The translations under genes and the position numbers were made by a program. A model generated the notes under the pieces. That model saw only the letters and a program-made list of their open reading frames with translations, made no database searches and had not been told where the DNA came from. From NCBI GenBank assembly GCA_022570795.1, contig JAKUDP010000025.1, forward strand, positions 945,001 through 1,009,000: a stretch of 64,000 nt of DNA. Reading direction: 5' to 3'. The DNA is from Sphaerulina vaccinii. Taxonomy: Eukaryota; Ascomycota; Dothideomycetes; Mycosphaerellales; Mycosphaerellaceae. Shown piece by piece: positions 1-9,394 of this stretch (positions within the stretch are counted from its first letter, which is position 1; each line of letters starts with the position of its first letter).

Positions 1-551
1 TCACTTCCGTAGGAGCCACGCAGGTGATTCCCGGCGTCAATATCCTGAATCCTACTACAACGCAACCCGAACAAGCTTGTGAAACTGTCATCTATTCCGG
101 TGGCGGTTTCAGTAATGTCTTCCCGCTTCCAGCTTACCAATCTGCGGCCGTGAAGTCCTACTTCAAGAACCATCTACCACCTTACACTTCAGCTCAATAT
201 AACAACAGCCAGCAGACTCGCGGTTTCCCGGATATTGCTGCTAATGGAGCGAACTATATCATCACCGTGCAGGGCAAGTTCAGCTACGTCTATGGAACTT
301 CGGCATCCTCGCCCACTCTCGGATCGATCATCACTCTGATCAACGAGGCTCGCTTCAATATTGGGAAGGGATCCATTGGTTTCATCAATCCTACTGCATA
401 TGCTCATCCGGAAGTCTTTAATGATATTACGCAAGGAGGGAATCAAGGTTGTGGTACGCCTGGCTTCACTTCTGTGGCTGGCTGGGATCCTGTTACTGGG
501 CTAGGAACGCCGAATTTCCTGAAGATGTTGCCTTTGTTCTTGGCTTTGTAG
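1..551 (+). CDS. Sedolisin (S53, tripeptidyl-peptidase-like) C-terminal part
   Basis: This is the 3' end of a secreted serine-carboxyl protease. The frame is open to the first base of the window, so the start, signal peptide, pro-region and the catalytic Glu/Asp pair lie upstream. Visible sedolisin marks, in order, are TSVGATQ, the SGGGFSNVFP segment, the GTSASSP motif holding the nucleophilic serine, and the C-terminal calcium site made by FNDITQGG and GWDPVTGLGTPNF. The stop is TAG at 549-551. Family members cleave proteins at acid pH outside the cell or in the vacuole. The 3' end converges on the valyl-tRNA synthetase gene. Family assignment is secure; the subfamily (tripeptidyl peptidase or endopeptidase) cannot be told from this fragment. 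Confidence 0.93.
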   Translation, partial: TSVGATQVIPGVNILNPTTTQPEQACETVIYSGGGFSNVFPLPAYQSAAVKSYFKNHLPPYTSAQYNNSQQTRGFPDIAANGANYIITVQGKFSYVYGTSASSPTLGSIITLINEARFNIGKGSIGFINPTAYAHPEVFNDITQGGNQGCGTPGFTSVAGWDPVTGLGTPNFLKMLPLFLAL

Positions 552-862
552 GACATGAACACGAAGGATGACAGTACAGTACGACTATGATGATAAAGAA
601 ACGAGATGGATATGATATTGAGACAATGAGTGGACACCATGGAATCAGCACAGGAGAGACAAGTAGCAGTGTCAAAGCGGCATTTCGTGTAGCTCAATTT
701 GATGCAGGAGACATGATCATCCTTGCAGCATCTAATACATGTTGCTAAAGCGTCTCGACATCTTCTTGACACTATCTCTACAAGTGCTCAAAGTGCTGTC
801 CTTCCAACACGCTTGAGCTATTCTGTGCATGTGTGAGCTAACTCATATCACAAGCGACTTGC
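552..862. other. Convergent intergenic region
   Basis: These 311 bases lie between the 3' ends of the sedolisin and the valyl-tRNA synthetase genes. I see no coding potential and no notable repeat; they presumably hold both 3' UTRs. Confidence 0.6.
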
Positions 863-3800
863 TCAACTCGTCTGCAACTTCAGCTTCTCGAATGCAGCCA
901 GGCTCTCTTCGTACAGCCTCAGCTCGCTCTCGGCATCCTTGAGGCGCTCTTCTTCCTTGTTGCGAACCTCCTTGCTGACACCATCTGACAGACTACTGAT
1001 CAACGTCTTCTGCTCCTTGACAGCCTCGCTAGCCTTCTGCATCTTCGGATGCGTCTTCTTGATCTCAGTGTCTGGGTCGATAGTGCCCTTGAGCTGTACG
1101 TAGACGGCAGCGGATGCTGAGACAGGGTAGACGGCAGTTCCTGCAGGTGCTTCCTCTCCAGTCTTCAGGACCTTAAGATCCTTGAGATACTTTCCAGACA
1201 GAGTTTTGATAGCACTCTTTTCTGCGGAAGCAGTCGAGGCAGCTTCGTCGTTGAGAGGTCGGACGAAGGCAGCGCCATCCTCCTTGATAGCGTATTCGTT
1301 CAGCAGAGAACGGACACCCTTAGAGCAGCCAAGGAGTAGCTCATAGTCACGCTCAGACTTCACATCGTCAAGTGCTGAGTCGTACTGGGGGTATGTAGCA
1401 ACGACAACGGAAGGTGTCTTATCTTCTGGTCGACGTGGAAGACGCTGCCATAGCTCTTCTGTCAAGAACGGCATGATCGGGTGCATCAGAAGAAGACCAC
1501 CTTCCAAGGAGGTGTAGAGTGTGTCGATGGCACTCTCTTGCTGAGCAGGTGTTCCATCTCTGATGATGCCCTTGCTGTTCTCAATGTAGACGTCACATAG
1601 TTCGTAGAGCCAGTATTTGTATAGTGCCTGTGTAGCATTGTTGAACTCACGAGCCTCGAGAGCGTTGTTGACATCGCGCGCTGCAATGGTAAGCTTGTGC
1701 AGGATCCATCGCTCTGGCAGGCCCTCTTTCCCGGTCTTGCCACCCTGTGCCTTTGGTGTGAAGTCCTTGGGCAGATTGCCTAGGACGAACTTAGTGGCCT
1801 GGTAGATCTTGTTGCAGAAGTTGCGGTAGCTGCGCATGACCTTGACATCGAAGCTGATGTCGCCGCCACCTGTGGTGTAGTTGATCAATGAGAAGCGGAG
1901 CGCATCGGCGCCACACTCATCAATGCCATCAGGGAAGGCCGACTTCTGCCACTTCGCTGCACGATCGATCTCTTTTGTCGCAAGGTTTCCGGTCTTGAGC
2001 TTGTCTGTTAGAGCTGTGAGGGTGATACCGTCCATGATGTCGACTGGATCGATGACGTTGCCCAATGACTTGGACATCTTGCGTCCTTCCGAGTCGCGAA
2101 TGAGAGAGTGGTTGTAGACCTCCTTGAAAGGAGACTTGCCAGTAAGCTTGATGCCGAACATGATCATACGGGCAACCCAGAAGAACAGAATGTCCCAGCC
2201 AGTTTCGAGGAAGGACGTAGGATAGAGCTTCTGGTAGTCGTTGCTCTCCAGGTTTGGCCAGCCTAGCGTTGAGAACGGCCATAGTCCAGAAGAGAACCAC
2301 GTGTCGAGACAATCGGGATCACGCTCAAGCGTAAAGGTCTTGCCCGGGAACTTGGCTTCGGCCTTCTGGCGTGCTCCTGCTTCGGTCTCATCACAAACCC
2401 ACTTGTCCGCATCGGTGTCATACTCAGGACCATCTTCGAGCTTGACGTAGTATGCTGGAACCTGATGTCCCCACCAGAGTTGACGCGACAGACACCAGTC
2501 ATCAATGCCCTCCATCCATCGGTAGTACGTAGCCTCAGACTGCTTGGGCATGAGCTTGATCTCACCGCTCCTGACAGCCTCGATGGCAGGCTCGGCAAGT
2601 GGCTTCATGTGCATCCACCACTGCGGCTTCATGACAGGCTCAATGACATCCTTCGACTTGCTGCACAACGGGATTTGCATCTTGTTGTCAGACTTTCCGA
2701 CATAGAGGCCGAGCTTCTCGAGCTCGCTGATGATCTCGTATCGAACGTCAAAGCGCTTCTTGCCCTCGTATGATCCAGCATTGGCGTTCATGGTGCCATT
2801 GTCGTTGAGGATGTTGATGAATTCTAGGTTGTGTTCCTTGCCACGCTTGAAATCGTTAAAGTCGTGTGCAGGCGTAATCTTTACGGCACCAGTACCGAAG
2901 TCCTTCTCGACAGTCTCGTCGCCAAAGATGGGTAGTTTACGGTCAACAAAAGGGTGCTTGACGAACTTGCCGATCAAGTGCTTGTATCGCTCGTCAGTTG
3001 GGTGAACAGCGACACCGCTATCACCAAGCATGGTCTCAGGACGTGTCGTGGCGACCTCGATGAACTCGTCAGTGCCATCGATGGGGTACTTGAAGTTCCA
3101 AATTGAGCCGAACTCGATCTTCTTGTCGTAGCCAGGGACGTCAATCTTTGTTGAGCCTTCGAGCTCCTTTTGGTCGACCTCCAGATTTGAGAGAGCTGTG
3201 TTCATCTTGCAACACCAGTTGACAAGACGGTTGGCGCGGTAGATCAGACCCTCGTCGTGTAGCTGGATGAACGTCTTACGAACAGCAGCCGACAAGTTGT
3301 CGTCCATGGTGAACGCCTCTCTGTCCCAGTCCATGGAACCACCCAATCGTCTCATGACCTTATTGATCTTCTGGTGGTATTCCTCCTTCCACTCCCAGAC
3401 AGTCTCAACAAACTTCTCTCTGCCAAGATCGTGCCTCGTGGTACCGTTTCGTCTGTTGTACAGCATGTTCTCGACAACGCTCTGTGTAGAGATACCAGCG
3501 TGATCGCATCCTGGAACATACAGCGCAGTCAGACCCTTCATGCGATTCCATCTGATCAGAGCATCTTGCAATGATGTTGCCAGCGCGTGTCCAATGTGCA
3601 GAGCGCCTGTGACGTTCGGAGGTGGGATAGGAATGACAAAGTAGCCAGCATCTTTGACATCGCCATTCTCCTTGAATTGCGGCTTGTGGAAGCCAGACTT
3701 CTCCCACCAGTCATACCAGGCGCTCTCGACAACGGATGGGATGTATGCCTTGTGGTAGTCATCGTCTAGCGACTTGAGGATCTTCTTGTCGCCCTTCTTC

Positions 3801-4276
3801 GTCTCTTCAACATATAGAGGCAATTTCTCCTGCTCCTTCTTCTTTTCCTTTGGTTTCGACTTCGCTGCCAGATCCGCCTGCTTGGCCTGCTTCGCTGCAA
3901 GTTTCGCAGCTTTCTCCGCCTTCGCCTTTTCCTTTGCTAATTCCTTCTCTGTCTTCTCCTTTTTTGGCGCATCTGCATCTCCGCCATCCTTTCCTGGCGC
4001 AGACTGGCCTCTAATGTCGCCATTCGCAGCTTCGAGAATTGCAGCTTTGCTCTCTGCGGAGGGTGCTGGCGGTGCGCCTGTCGCGGGACCTGTTCGCTCG
4101 CCGGTCGGGTTGTGTGATGCGTGATTCAGCGCCATCTTGAAGGTTCGTCGCTGTGTGGATGTCCGCTGTGCTATGCGAGTGGGTGCATATAGCTGGCGCC
4201 GAGAGAGCGCTCGTGACAGAATCTTCGTCGATGTTGTGGGTGGTCTGCTAGCGCTTTTGCCTAGAAGAAGTGGCAA
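863..4276 (-). CDS. VAS1: Valyl-tRNA synthetase, mitochondrial and cytosolic
   Basis: This class I aminoacyl-tRNA synthetase charges tRNA-Val. The gene is one uninterrupted exon of 1137 codons. The HIGH motif is at residues 227-230 within PPPNVTGALHIGH, KMSKS at 733-737, and the CP1 editing domain lies between them (TTRPETMLGD near 411). The C-terminal anticodon-binding region ends in a coiled arm rich in E, K and L. Residues 1-47 are rich in Arg, Ser and Thr with almost no acidic residues, as in a mitochondrial presequence. A second in-frame Met at 4133-4135 (MALNHAS) opens a Lys/Ala/Glu-rich tail typical of the cytosolic enzyme. In yeast one VAS1 gene supplies both compartments from two starts, and the same is inferred here. 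Confidence 0.97.
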   Translation of the reverse strand: MPLLLGKSASRPPTTSTKILSRALSRRQLYAPTRIAQRTSTQRRTFKMALNHASHNPTGERTGPATGAPPAPSAESKAAILEAANGDIRGQSAPGKDGGDADAPKKEKTEKELAKEKAKAEKAAKLAAKQAKQADLAAKSKPKEKKKEQEKLPLYVEETKKGDKKILKSLDDDYHKAYIPSVVESAWYDWWEKSGFHKPQFKENGDVKDAGYFVIPIPPPNVTGALHIGHALATSLQDALIRWNRMKGLTALYVPGCDHAGISTQSVVENMLYNRRNGTTRHDLGREKFVETVWEWKEEYHQKINKVMRRLGGSMDWDREAFTMDDNLSAAVRKTFIQLHDEGLIYRANRLVNWCCKMNTALSNLEVDQKELEGSTKIDVPGYDKKIEFGSIWNFKYPIDGTDEFIEVATTRPETMLGDSGVAVHPTDERYKHLIGKFVKHPFVDRKLPIFGDETVEKDFGTGAVKITPAHDFNDFKRGKEHNLEFINILNDNGTMNANAGSYEGKKRFDVRYEIISELEKLGLYVGKSDNKMQIPLCSKSKDVIEPVMKPQWWMHMKPLAEPAIEAVRSGEIKLMPKQSEATYYRWMEGIDDWCLSRQLWWGHQVPAYYVKLEDGPEYDTDADKWVCDETEAGARQKAEAKFPGKTFTLERDPDCLDTWFSSGLWPFSTLGWPNLESNDYQKLYPTSFLETGWDILFFWVARMIMFGIKLTGKSPFKEVYNHSLIRDSEGRKMSKSLGNVIDPVDIMDGITLTALTDKLKTGNLATKEIDRAAKWQKSAFPDGIDECGADALRFSLINYTTGGGDISFDVKVMRSYRNFCNKIYQATKFVLGNLPKDFTPKAQGGKTGKEGLPERWILHKLTIAARDVNNALEAREFNNATQALYKYWLYELCDVYIENSKGIIRDGTPAQQESAIDTLYTSLEGGLLLMHPIMPFLTEELWQRLPRRPEDKTPSVVVATYPQYDSALDDVKSERDYELLLGCSKGVRSLLNEYAIKEDGAAFVRPLNDEAASTASAEKSAIKTLSGKYLKDLKVLKTGEEAPAGTAVYPVSASAAVYVQLKGTIDPDTEIKKTHPKMQKASEAVKEQKTLISSLSDGVSKEVRNKEEERLKDAESELRLYEESLAAFEKLKLQTS

Positions 4277-4612
4277 ATGAGTCTATTCGCTCATATGTGA
4301 TTTCGTGTTGTTTCGTTTAAAGGTGTCAGGTCGGTTGTGAGTCCGAGATGTCGAGAAAGTCTGATTGAATCATTCGAAGACTCACATCGCCGAGATCGAG
4401 CATTGACTTTTTGACAGGGGTCAAGAACTACCAGCCCCACTATCCATCCCCACTTCCACTTCAATGGTATGCGTGCACATGGAAGTCATGATGCTCGCGG
4501 ATCATCAAAAGCCATGTGGCATCCAAGCGAGTGAGGTAATCTGATCCGCTGCTGCTCCTCCGAGGCCTCGCAGCCTTCACCAAGGACTAAGACCCGAGAG
4601 ATTTCGATCGAT
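4277..4612. promoter_or_regulatory. Divergent promoter region, VAS1 / paralogue A
   Basis: This 336-base gap separates two divergent genes and must hold both promoters. I see no clear TATA box or long repeat. The conserved block found upstream of paralogues B and C is absent here. Confidence 0.5.
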
Positions 4613-5105
4613 ATGGAGAAGCGAGAGGCAGAGCCCTCTGCTGAGCTCCTCACTACGCCTGCAAAGCGTGCTCGGATCAGCATTGCGAACCTCGCCGCGG
4701 GGTCTCCTAATGCAAGCGATCTTGCAGCAAGGACTCAGTCACCCACAAGCCACCCAGAGGAAGCTACCGTAGTCTATATCCTCATGTATCAGGAGATCCA
4801 TAGGGGCGCCGAGGCAAAGACGAGGTTGGCAGGCGTATACCACGATCTCTCGTCTGCTGAGAAGGCTGGTGAGAAGGTTTGTGTCTATTACAATGGTATG
4901 TGTTGGCTCCATCCGGACGGCCATGCAGCATTCTTACCATATATGCGCAGAGAGCGGCGAGGAAGCAGAGGGTTTCATTAGCACCAAAGACAGTCCTGCC
5001 CAGTGGTGGTTCGAGAACGATAAATATTCAAAGACGAAAGTCTGGATAGAAAAGCATACGGTATCAAGGGACGATAGTTGGGACGAGTCGACGACGAGGT
5101 ATTAG
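4613..5105 (+). CDS. Small tandem paralogue A, unknown function
   Basis: This is the first of three neighbouring related genes. Exons are 4613-4895 and 4951-5105 (55-nt GT-AG intron, phase 1), giving 145 aa. The N-terminal third is low in structure, with a basic KRAR patch near residue 19. A core follows that all three copies share: a beta-like VVYILMYQE segment, about 20 variable residues, then a helix-like stretch (SSAEKAGEKVCVYYN) ending exactly at the intron. The second exon is acidic, then has an aromatic DKYSKTKVWIEKH segment that aligns with DEYTKVGFLVEEH in copy B. It lacks the first intron of copies B and C. I recognise no domain. No signal peptide or membrane segment is visible, and the KRAR patch could be a nuclear signal. 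Confidence 0.75.
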
Positions 5106-5214
5106 CGACCACTGGACCACTTCCCATCTGACTGAAAACAAGTCGTTGCGCCTTATATCCTTAAACTGCCTTTACATGGACAGGGAGCTCTGTGTGCGCA
5201 ACCTCCCGGGCACT

Positions 5215-5244
5215 TACCGAAAGCCAAACGATACACGTCGCGTC
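5215..5244 (+). promoter_or_regulatory. Conserved upstream block of paralogue B
   Basis: This 30-nt block matches the block at 6249-6278 at 25 of 30 positions and ends in an identical ACACGTCGCGTC. It lies 75 nt before the ATG of copy B; the other lies 76 nt before the ATG of copy C. The equal spacing suggests a shared promoter or transcription-start element inherited when the genes duplicated. Confidence 0.55.
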
Positions 5245-5319
5245 CAGGGAAGACTTTCGTTCGCACAGCTTGAGGGCAACTTCTCTACTATACTCTCGAC
5301 ACGAGTCAGAAGATTGACG

Positions 5320-6170
5320 ATGCCGCCAAAACGCAAGCTAGATGTTCAAGCCGATTCCGCGCCAGTTCAGAAGAAACGCGCTCAGCCAGCAAGAAACGCG
5401 CTCAGCCAGCAAGGTACCTACAACCTTACTATCAGACGCACAAAGTTGCAGTTGACGTTGCTGACTTAGACCCCCAAGCGCATCGAAAGCAACTCCACGG
5501 ACGAAGGTGACCACAATAAAAGCTAGCTCCAAGAAACCTACTGCCACCAAGGAAGCTGCTGCCACCAAGAAAGCTGCTGCCACCACGAAAGCTACTGCCA
5601 GACAGATGACGAGCACGGCCAAAGTCCAAAGCAATGCCAAATCTGAAATTACTGGCCCCTCGCCCTCATCAGATTCTGATTCTTCTTCGACTAGCTCTTC
5701 GCCTTCCAGTATCAGCACCGGCCTAAAGAATGTCCCACTCTCTCCAATTTCCTCGTCCAATTCCGATTCGGATTCGTCTTCATCTTCGTCTTCGTCTGAC
5801 TCGGATTCTACTTCCTCAAGCACCTCGCACCCTCGATTCGGCACCCACCCATCCACTGCCACGCTACCCAAGGTGTACATCGTTGTGTACAGAGAGTTCA
5901 CGGAGGGATTAGGCGGGCCTGAACCGAGCTTCCGTGGCGTGTACTCCACCAGAGCCGCTGCAGATCAAGTAGCCCGAGAAGCGTGCTGGGAACGCTATGG
6001 TAAGCTCATAACAAGTTTGAGTGAAAGAATGCCGTTCTTCGGCTGACCAAAGTGCAGAGCTGGAAGATGCGTACGACGAGCCAGACGGCTGCGATGGCAG
6101 CTGGAGCTACATGACTGACGAGTATACCAAAGTCGGATTCCTGGTTGAAGAGCATGCCGTAAACAATTGA
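5320..6170 (+). CDS. Small tandem paralogue B, Ser/Asp-rich, intron phase disturbed
   Basis: This is the middle copy of the array. Exon 1 starts MPPKRKLDVQ and ends at 5413; the main exon ends at 5999; the last is 6058-6170 after a 58-nt phase-1 intron at the position conserved in copies A and C. A 20-bp tandem duplication (5371-5410) makes exon 1 94 nt long, so the obvious acceptor at 5469 gives a frameshift and an early stop. An acceptor at 5489 (AAAG) restores the frame and gives 238 aa. The protein then holds Ala-Thr-Lys repeats, a long Ser/Asp tract and the family core PKVYIVVYREF, and ends with SWSYMTDEYTKVGFLVEEH. The function is unknown. It may be a recently damaged gene or one rescued by acceptor shift. 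Confidence 0.6.
5371..5410 (+). repeat. Exact 20-bp tandem duplication in exon 1 of paralogue B
   Basis: The 20-mer AAGAAACGCGCTCAGCCAGC occurs twice head to tail, 3 nt before the intron donor at 5414. With one copy, exon 1 would be 74 nt and leave two bases, the same phase as intron 1 of paralogue C. With two copies it is 94 nt and leaves one base. Confidence 0.9.
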
Positions 6171-6248
6171 TGGACTCGTAAGGTAGGCAGTCAATGTAGC
6201 TCCCTCAGACTTCGCCATAGTCCACACTTGCATACATCTCCCCGGCTC

Positions 6249-6278
6249 TGCCGAAAGGCAAATGCGACACGTCGCGTC
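6249..6278 (+). promoter_or_regulatory. Conserved upstream block of paralogue C
   Basis: This is the partner of the block at 5215-5244, with 25 of 30 positions identical, a common ACACGTCGCGTC end and nearly the same distance to the start codon (76 nt). Confidence 0.55.
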
Positions 6279-6354
6279 GCGTACTAGCAATCAATCTCAC
6301 GTAGTATCAAAAGACAAAGTTCTTTCCACATTTCTTACCACACACATTATCAGA

Positions 6355-6887
6355 ATGCCTCCTAAGTCGGTCCCAGCAGCTGTCCGCACAACACCTAAAC
6401 GCAAGGCTTCGCAAGTCAAACAAGATGCAGCACCAGTCGAGACCAAGCGTGCACGTGTCAAGCAGTATGTCACGCACCGTTCACTTCCTTCCGTCAAACG
6501 CTGATTGTATCCGTAGATCAGCAAGACCTCCAACGAAGGCCACAAAGCCAGCCCCAAGAGCAAGTTCACCAAAAGACAGCACAGCGGCTAACGAAGTCTA
6601 TATTGTCATGTACAACGAATGGAGCAAACATATGGACGAGCCCAATTTCAAGATCTTGAGGGTACATTCGACTCTTGAAGCTGCGGGCAAAGTAGCAGAA
6701 GAAGCATGTAAAGAGACTTACGGTATGTCATTTTTCGCTCCTCGTCGGATTCGTAACTCTGCTGACGAAGGTAGACGAGGAAGAGGGCTACGAAGAGCCA
6801 GCAGGCGGCGACTGGGGTTGGACTTGCAAGCCTGATAAGTATCTTCAAGTTACTGTTGATGTGATTTGTAAAGAGGTCAAAGAATGA
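6355..6887 (+). CDS. Small tandem paralogue C, unknown function
   Basis: This is the third copy and the best-preserved one with three exons: 6355-6464, 6517-6722 and 6775-6887. The introns are both 52 nt, in phases 2 and 1, and the protein has 142 aa. It starts MPPKS, close to MPPKR in copy B, and has a Lys/Arg/Pro/Ala-rich N-terminal half (KRKAS, KRARVK) that looks disordered and possibly nuclear. The family core EVYIVMYNEW follows, then a helix (STLEAAGKVAEEACKETYG) that ends at the conserved intron. The last exon has EEGYEEPAGGDWGW and a beta-like tail that aligns with copy B. No known domain is recognised. Shared intron sites and upstream block show that B and C arose by duplication. Confidence 0.8.
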
Positions 6888-7920
6888 GGTTTCTACCACT
6901 TATGGTTGTGAGCGGAATTTCATGCATGGAGGGTAACTTACTCGTCGTTCGATCTCACTCTGGAGCTGCTTCTGTCCCTGAGTATTTGCTCGGAGTGAGC
7001 TTTCTCACGCAACTCGTCTCCGTCGTGCCATGCCGAGCGTCTCTACCAGTCGATAGTCTCAACACCATTCGTCCACCATCTTTTCAGTATCACAGCTCTT
7101 ACCGCCTTGCACCCACTCTCACTGACCGCTCTGAAGCAAGTAGGATCGAGGACGCGAAGCGATGTTCGTATGTCGAAACCTCCTAATAAGCATGCTCAAT
7201 TTCGGATCTGCAGTCCAAGTATGCTCCACAACTCCATCTCATTGTGGAACCTCTACCGTTTCGTTGGTTCTCCGCACGTATCCACCTCATTTACCCTATC
7301 ATTCATCGTGTCACAATGCAGAGAAAAGTAAGCGGTTTCATAGCTTGCTCGGTAGGAATCGAACGGAACAGCTGAGGTTCAGGTGGAGGATTTCAGCTTC
7401 GTACTGTACTGTCATGTGTGACTGCCTTGACAGCTGAGCCTTGGAGCAGTCTACGAGATGCCCAAGGCTGAGTGTAGAGACAGGCAAGTAGATAACAAGT
7501 CAGCCTCGTCTAGTGGGAACGTGAAGCTGGGGTGGGAGGTTGGTGCGGTACAAAGATGGCGCGAACCGGAAGCGTGGCCGGCAGAGACTCAAAAAAGCTT
7601 CCTCCGGCTCCTGTAGCTCTTGTCCTTCGTCATCAACTGTACTGAGGTACTTTCCAAAGCGTCACTTTTTGCGTTCTTTTACGTCCCCATTTCATCGTGG
7701 GAGACAACAGGCGGTCTTTCTACCAGCTTCCTCTTGTTTTGGAGGAAGTGCTGGAATCGAGTGCGATCAATGCGTCCAACAAGAGTCCTTGGTTCGAACG
7801 ATTATGGCTGTCGGTCAATGCGACAGACAGCTTCCGGGTGCAGTACAGCCTAGTAAGAGTGAAGAGAAGAAGAATAAGACGATAAATATAGAAGCTGGTT
7901 CAGCACCAGTTGTTGATACA
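6888..7920. other. Intergenic region, no supported gene
   Basis: About 1 kb between paralogue C and the membrane-protein gene. Short open frames are present, but none has family resemblance or convincing splice structure. The last 200 bases are probably the promoter and 5' leader of the next gene. Confidence 0.5.
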
Positions 7921-8836
7921 ATGTCGAATAAAGTGGGAAAGGACATGAAGGACTGGAATACCAAGAATCTGAGTCAGAGGCTGGTGGTTGATGCTGGATG
8001 TGCAGCTGCTGCAGGCTTTGGAGTAGCTCCAATTGTCAGTATGGTGGATAAGTGAGTAAGCCCAACAAAGAGCTTTGAGATGTCACACTGACGGGAATAG
8101 GGCCATAATGGAAAACGCCTCTGGCAAGAGACCATTGATGGAGTCGATCAAAGCTTCAGTGTCACAACTCCTCCTTCGACCTCACAAGTACATCGCATCA
8201 AAGCCATTCGGGCTGATCCTGATGGTGTATGGCGGTACTTACCTTAGCGCCAACTTCCTCGACACGTACAAATCGACGACACGATCCAGACCTGCCAGCC
8301 GCACATCTGCGGGCTTTGACAAGTTTGCCGCGACAAGTGTTGCCAACGTAGGCTTGACGATGGTGAAGGACTCTCAGTTCACTAAGATGTATGGCACTGC
8401 TTCAGCGCGAGCAGTACCGCCAGTGACGTTCTTGTTGTATGCTCTGAGAGATTCGATGACCATATTTGCAAGCTTCAACGTACGTTTGTTCTTCTTCTGT
8501 GTTGAATTCATCTTTCTGACAAAGTTTTAGCTGCCACCAATGATCGCACCAAACCTTCCCCTATCCGAAGCCGCCGAGAAGTACATCAGTAGAACATCGG
8601 CAGCCCAATTCCTGGCTCCAGCAGGGATACAGCTTCTAAGCACGCCTTTGCACCTCCTCGGTCTGGACATGTACAATCGCAATGGCGACACGACAATGGC
8701 GGATCGCATGCGCAAAGTGCGACTGGATTGGTTAAAGAGCTCGTTGGCGCGAATGTGTCGGATCGTTCCAGCTTTTGGCTTCGGCGGAGTTGTGAACAAC
8801 AGCCTGAGAAAGAAGTTCCAGACACAACTTGAGTAG
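7921..8836 (+). CDS. Conserved fungal membrane protein, probably mitochondrial
   Basis: Exons 7921-8051, 8101-8479 and 8531-8836 (introns 49 and 51 nt, clean GT-AG and phases) encode 271 aa. I chose the ATG at 7921 because the frame upstream is compositionally unlike protein. Hydrophobic segments are VVDAGCAAAAGFGVAPIVSM, PFGLILMVYGGTYLSANFL, the region around VPPVTFLLYALRDSMTIFA, and AQFLAPAGIQLLSTPLHLL. Between them are basic loops (LLLRPHKYIASKP, RMRKVRLDWLKSS). The Gly/Pro pattern and basic loops suit a polytopic mitochondrial inner-membrane protein, but mitochondrial-carrier signatures are not visible. I cannot name the family. It is neither tandem nor obviously operon-like with its neighbours. 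Confidence 0.8.
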
Positions 8837-9394
8837 CGGCGTTCTCACAAGAGGGGTATAATAGATGATATCAGGAGAGTAATTGCATACTGGAGTGCTG
8901 TGCCTGGATATATTCAAACTTGTTGAGATATAGACATGACATGGATGGCGTTGGTGGCTTATATCGCGCACATACACAGCTGTTCTTGATACCGCATGTG
9001 GGTGCTCGGTCTTTTGAACAAACCTGGAGACCGGTCCAGCGATGAACGCCGCATACTACTTGTGATCTCCAGTCGAGCACAGCCTGGCATGCAATGCATC
9101 CTTTGCACAACAGGTGGCGTTATGCTGTGCGCAACGGCAAGCACGTTGCATTGCTCGACTTATTGTTCTGCTCAGATTGTGAAGAGCTCGCAGTGGTATC
9201 CGGACCAGCTCTGACAGTTCGATATGGCTGATTGACATCACCGAGTCGACGTCTGACATGGACGATCTGGCAAAGTGAAGTTCGATGCCAGTGACAGACT
9301 GTTCTGGGGATCCGTTTCGTACTTAATATCGTTCCCTGGGTCATTCCTAGAAATCTAGGGCTGGGTTGTATGCATAGAAATCCTGGTCGTGCAC
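8837..9394. other. Convergent intergenic region
   Basis: 558 bases between the 3' ends of the membrane-protein gene and SEH1. I see no coding signal or repeat. Confidence 0.5.

Noticed and set aside
5338..5949. 203-codon minus-strand acidic frame over paralogue B
   Set aside because: Arises from the reverse complement of the Ser/Asp and Ala/Thr/Lys repeats.
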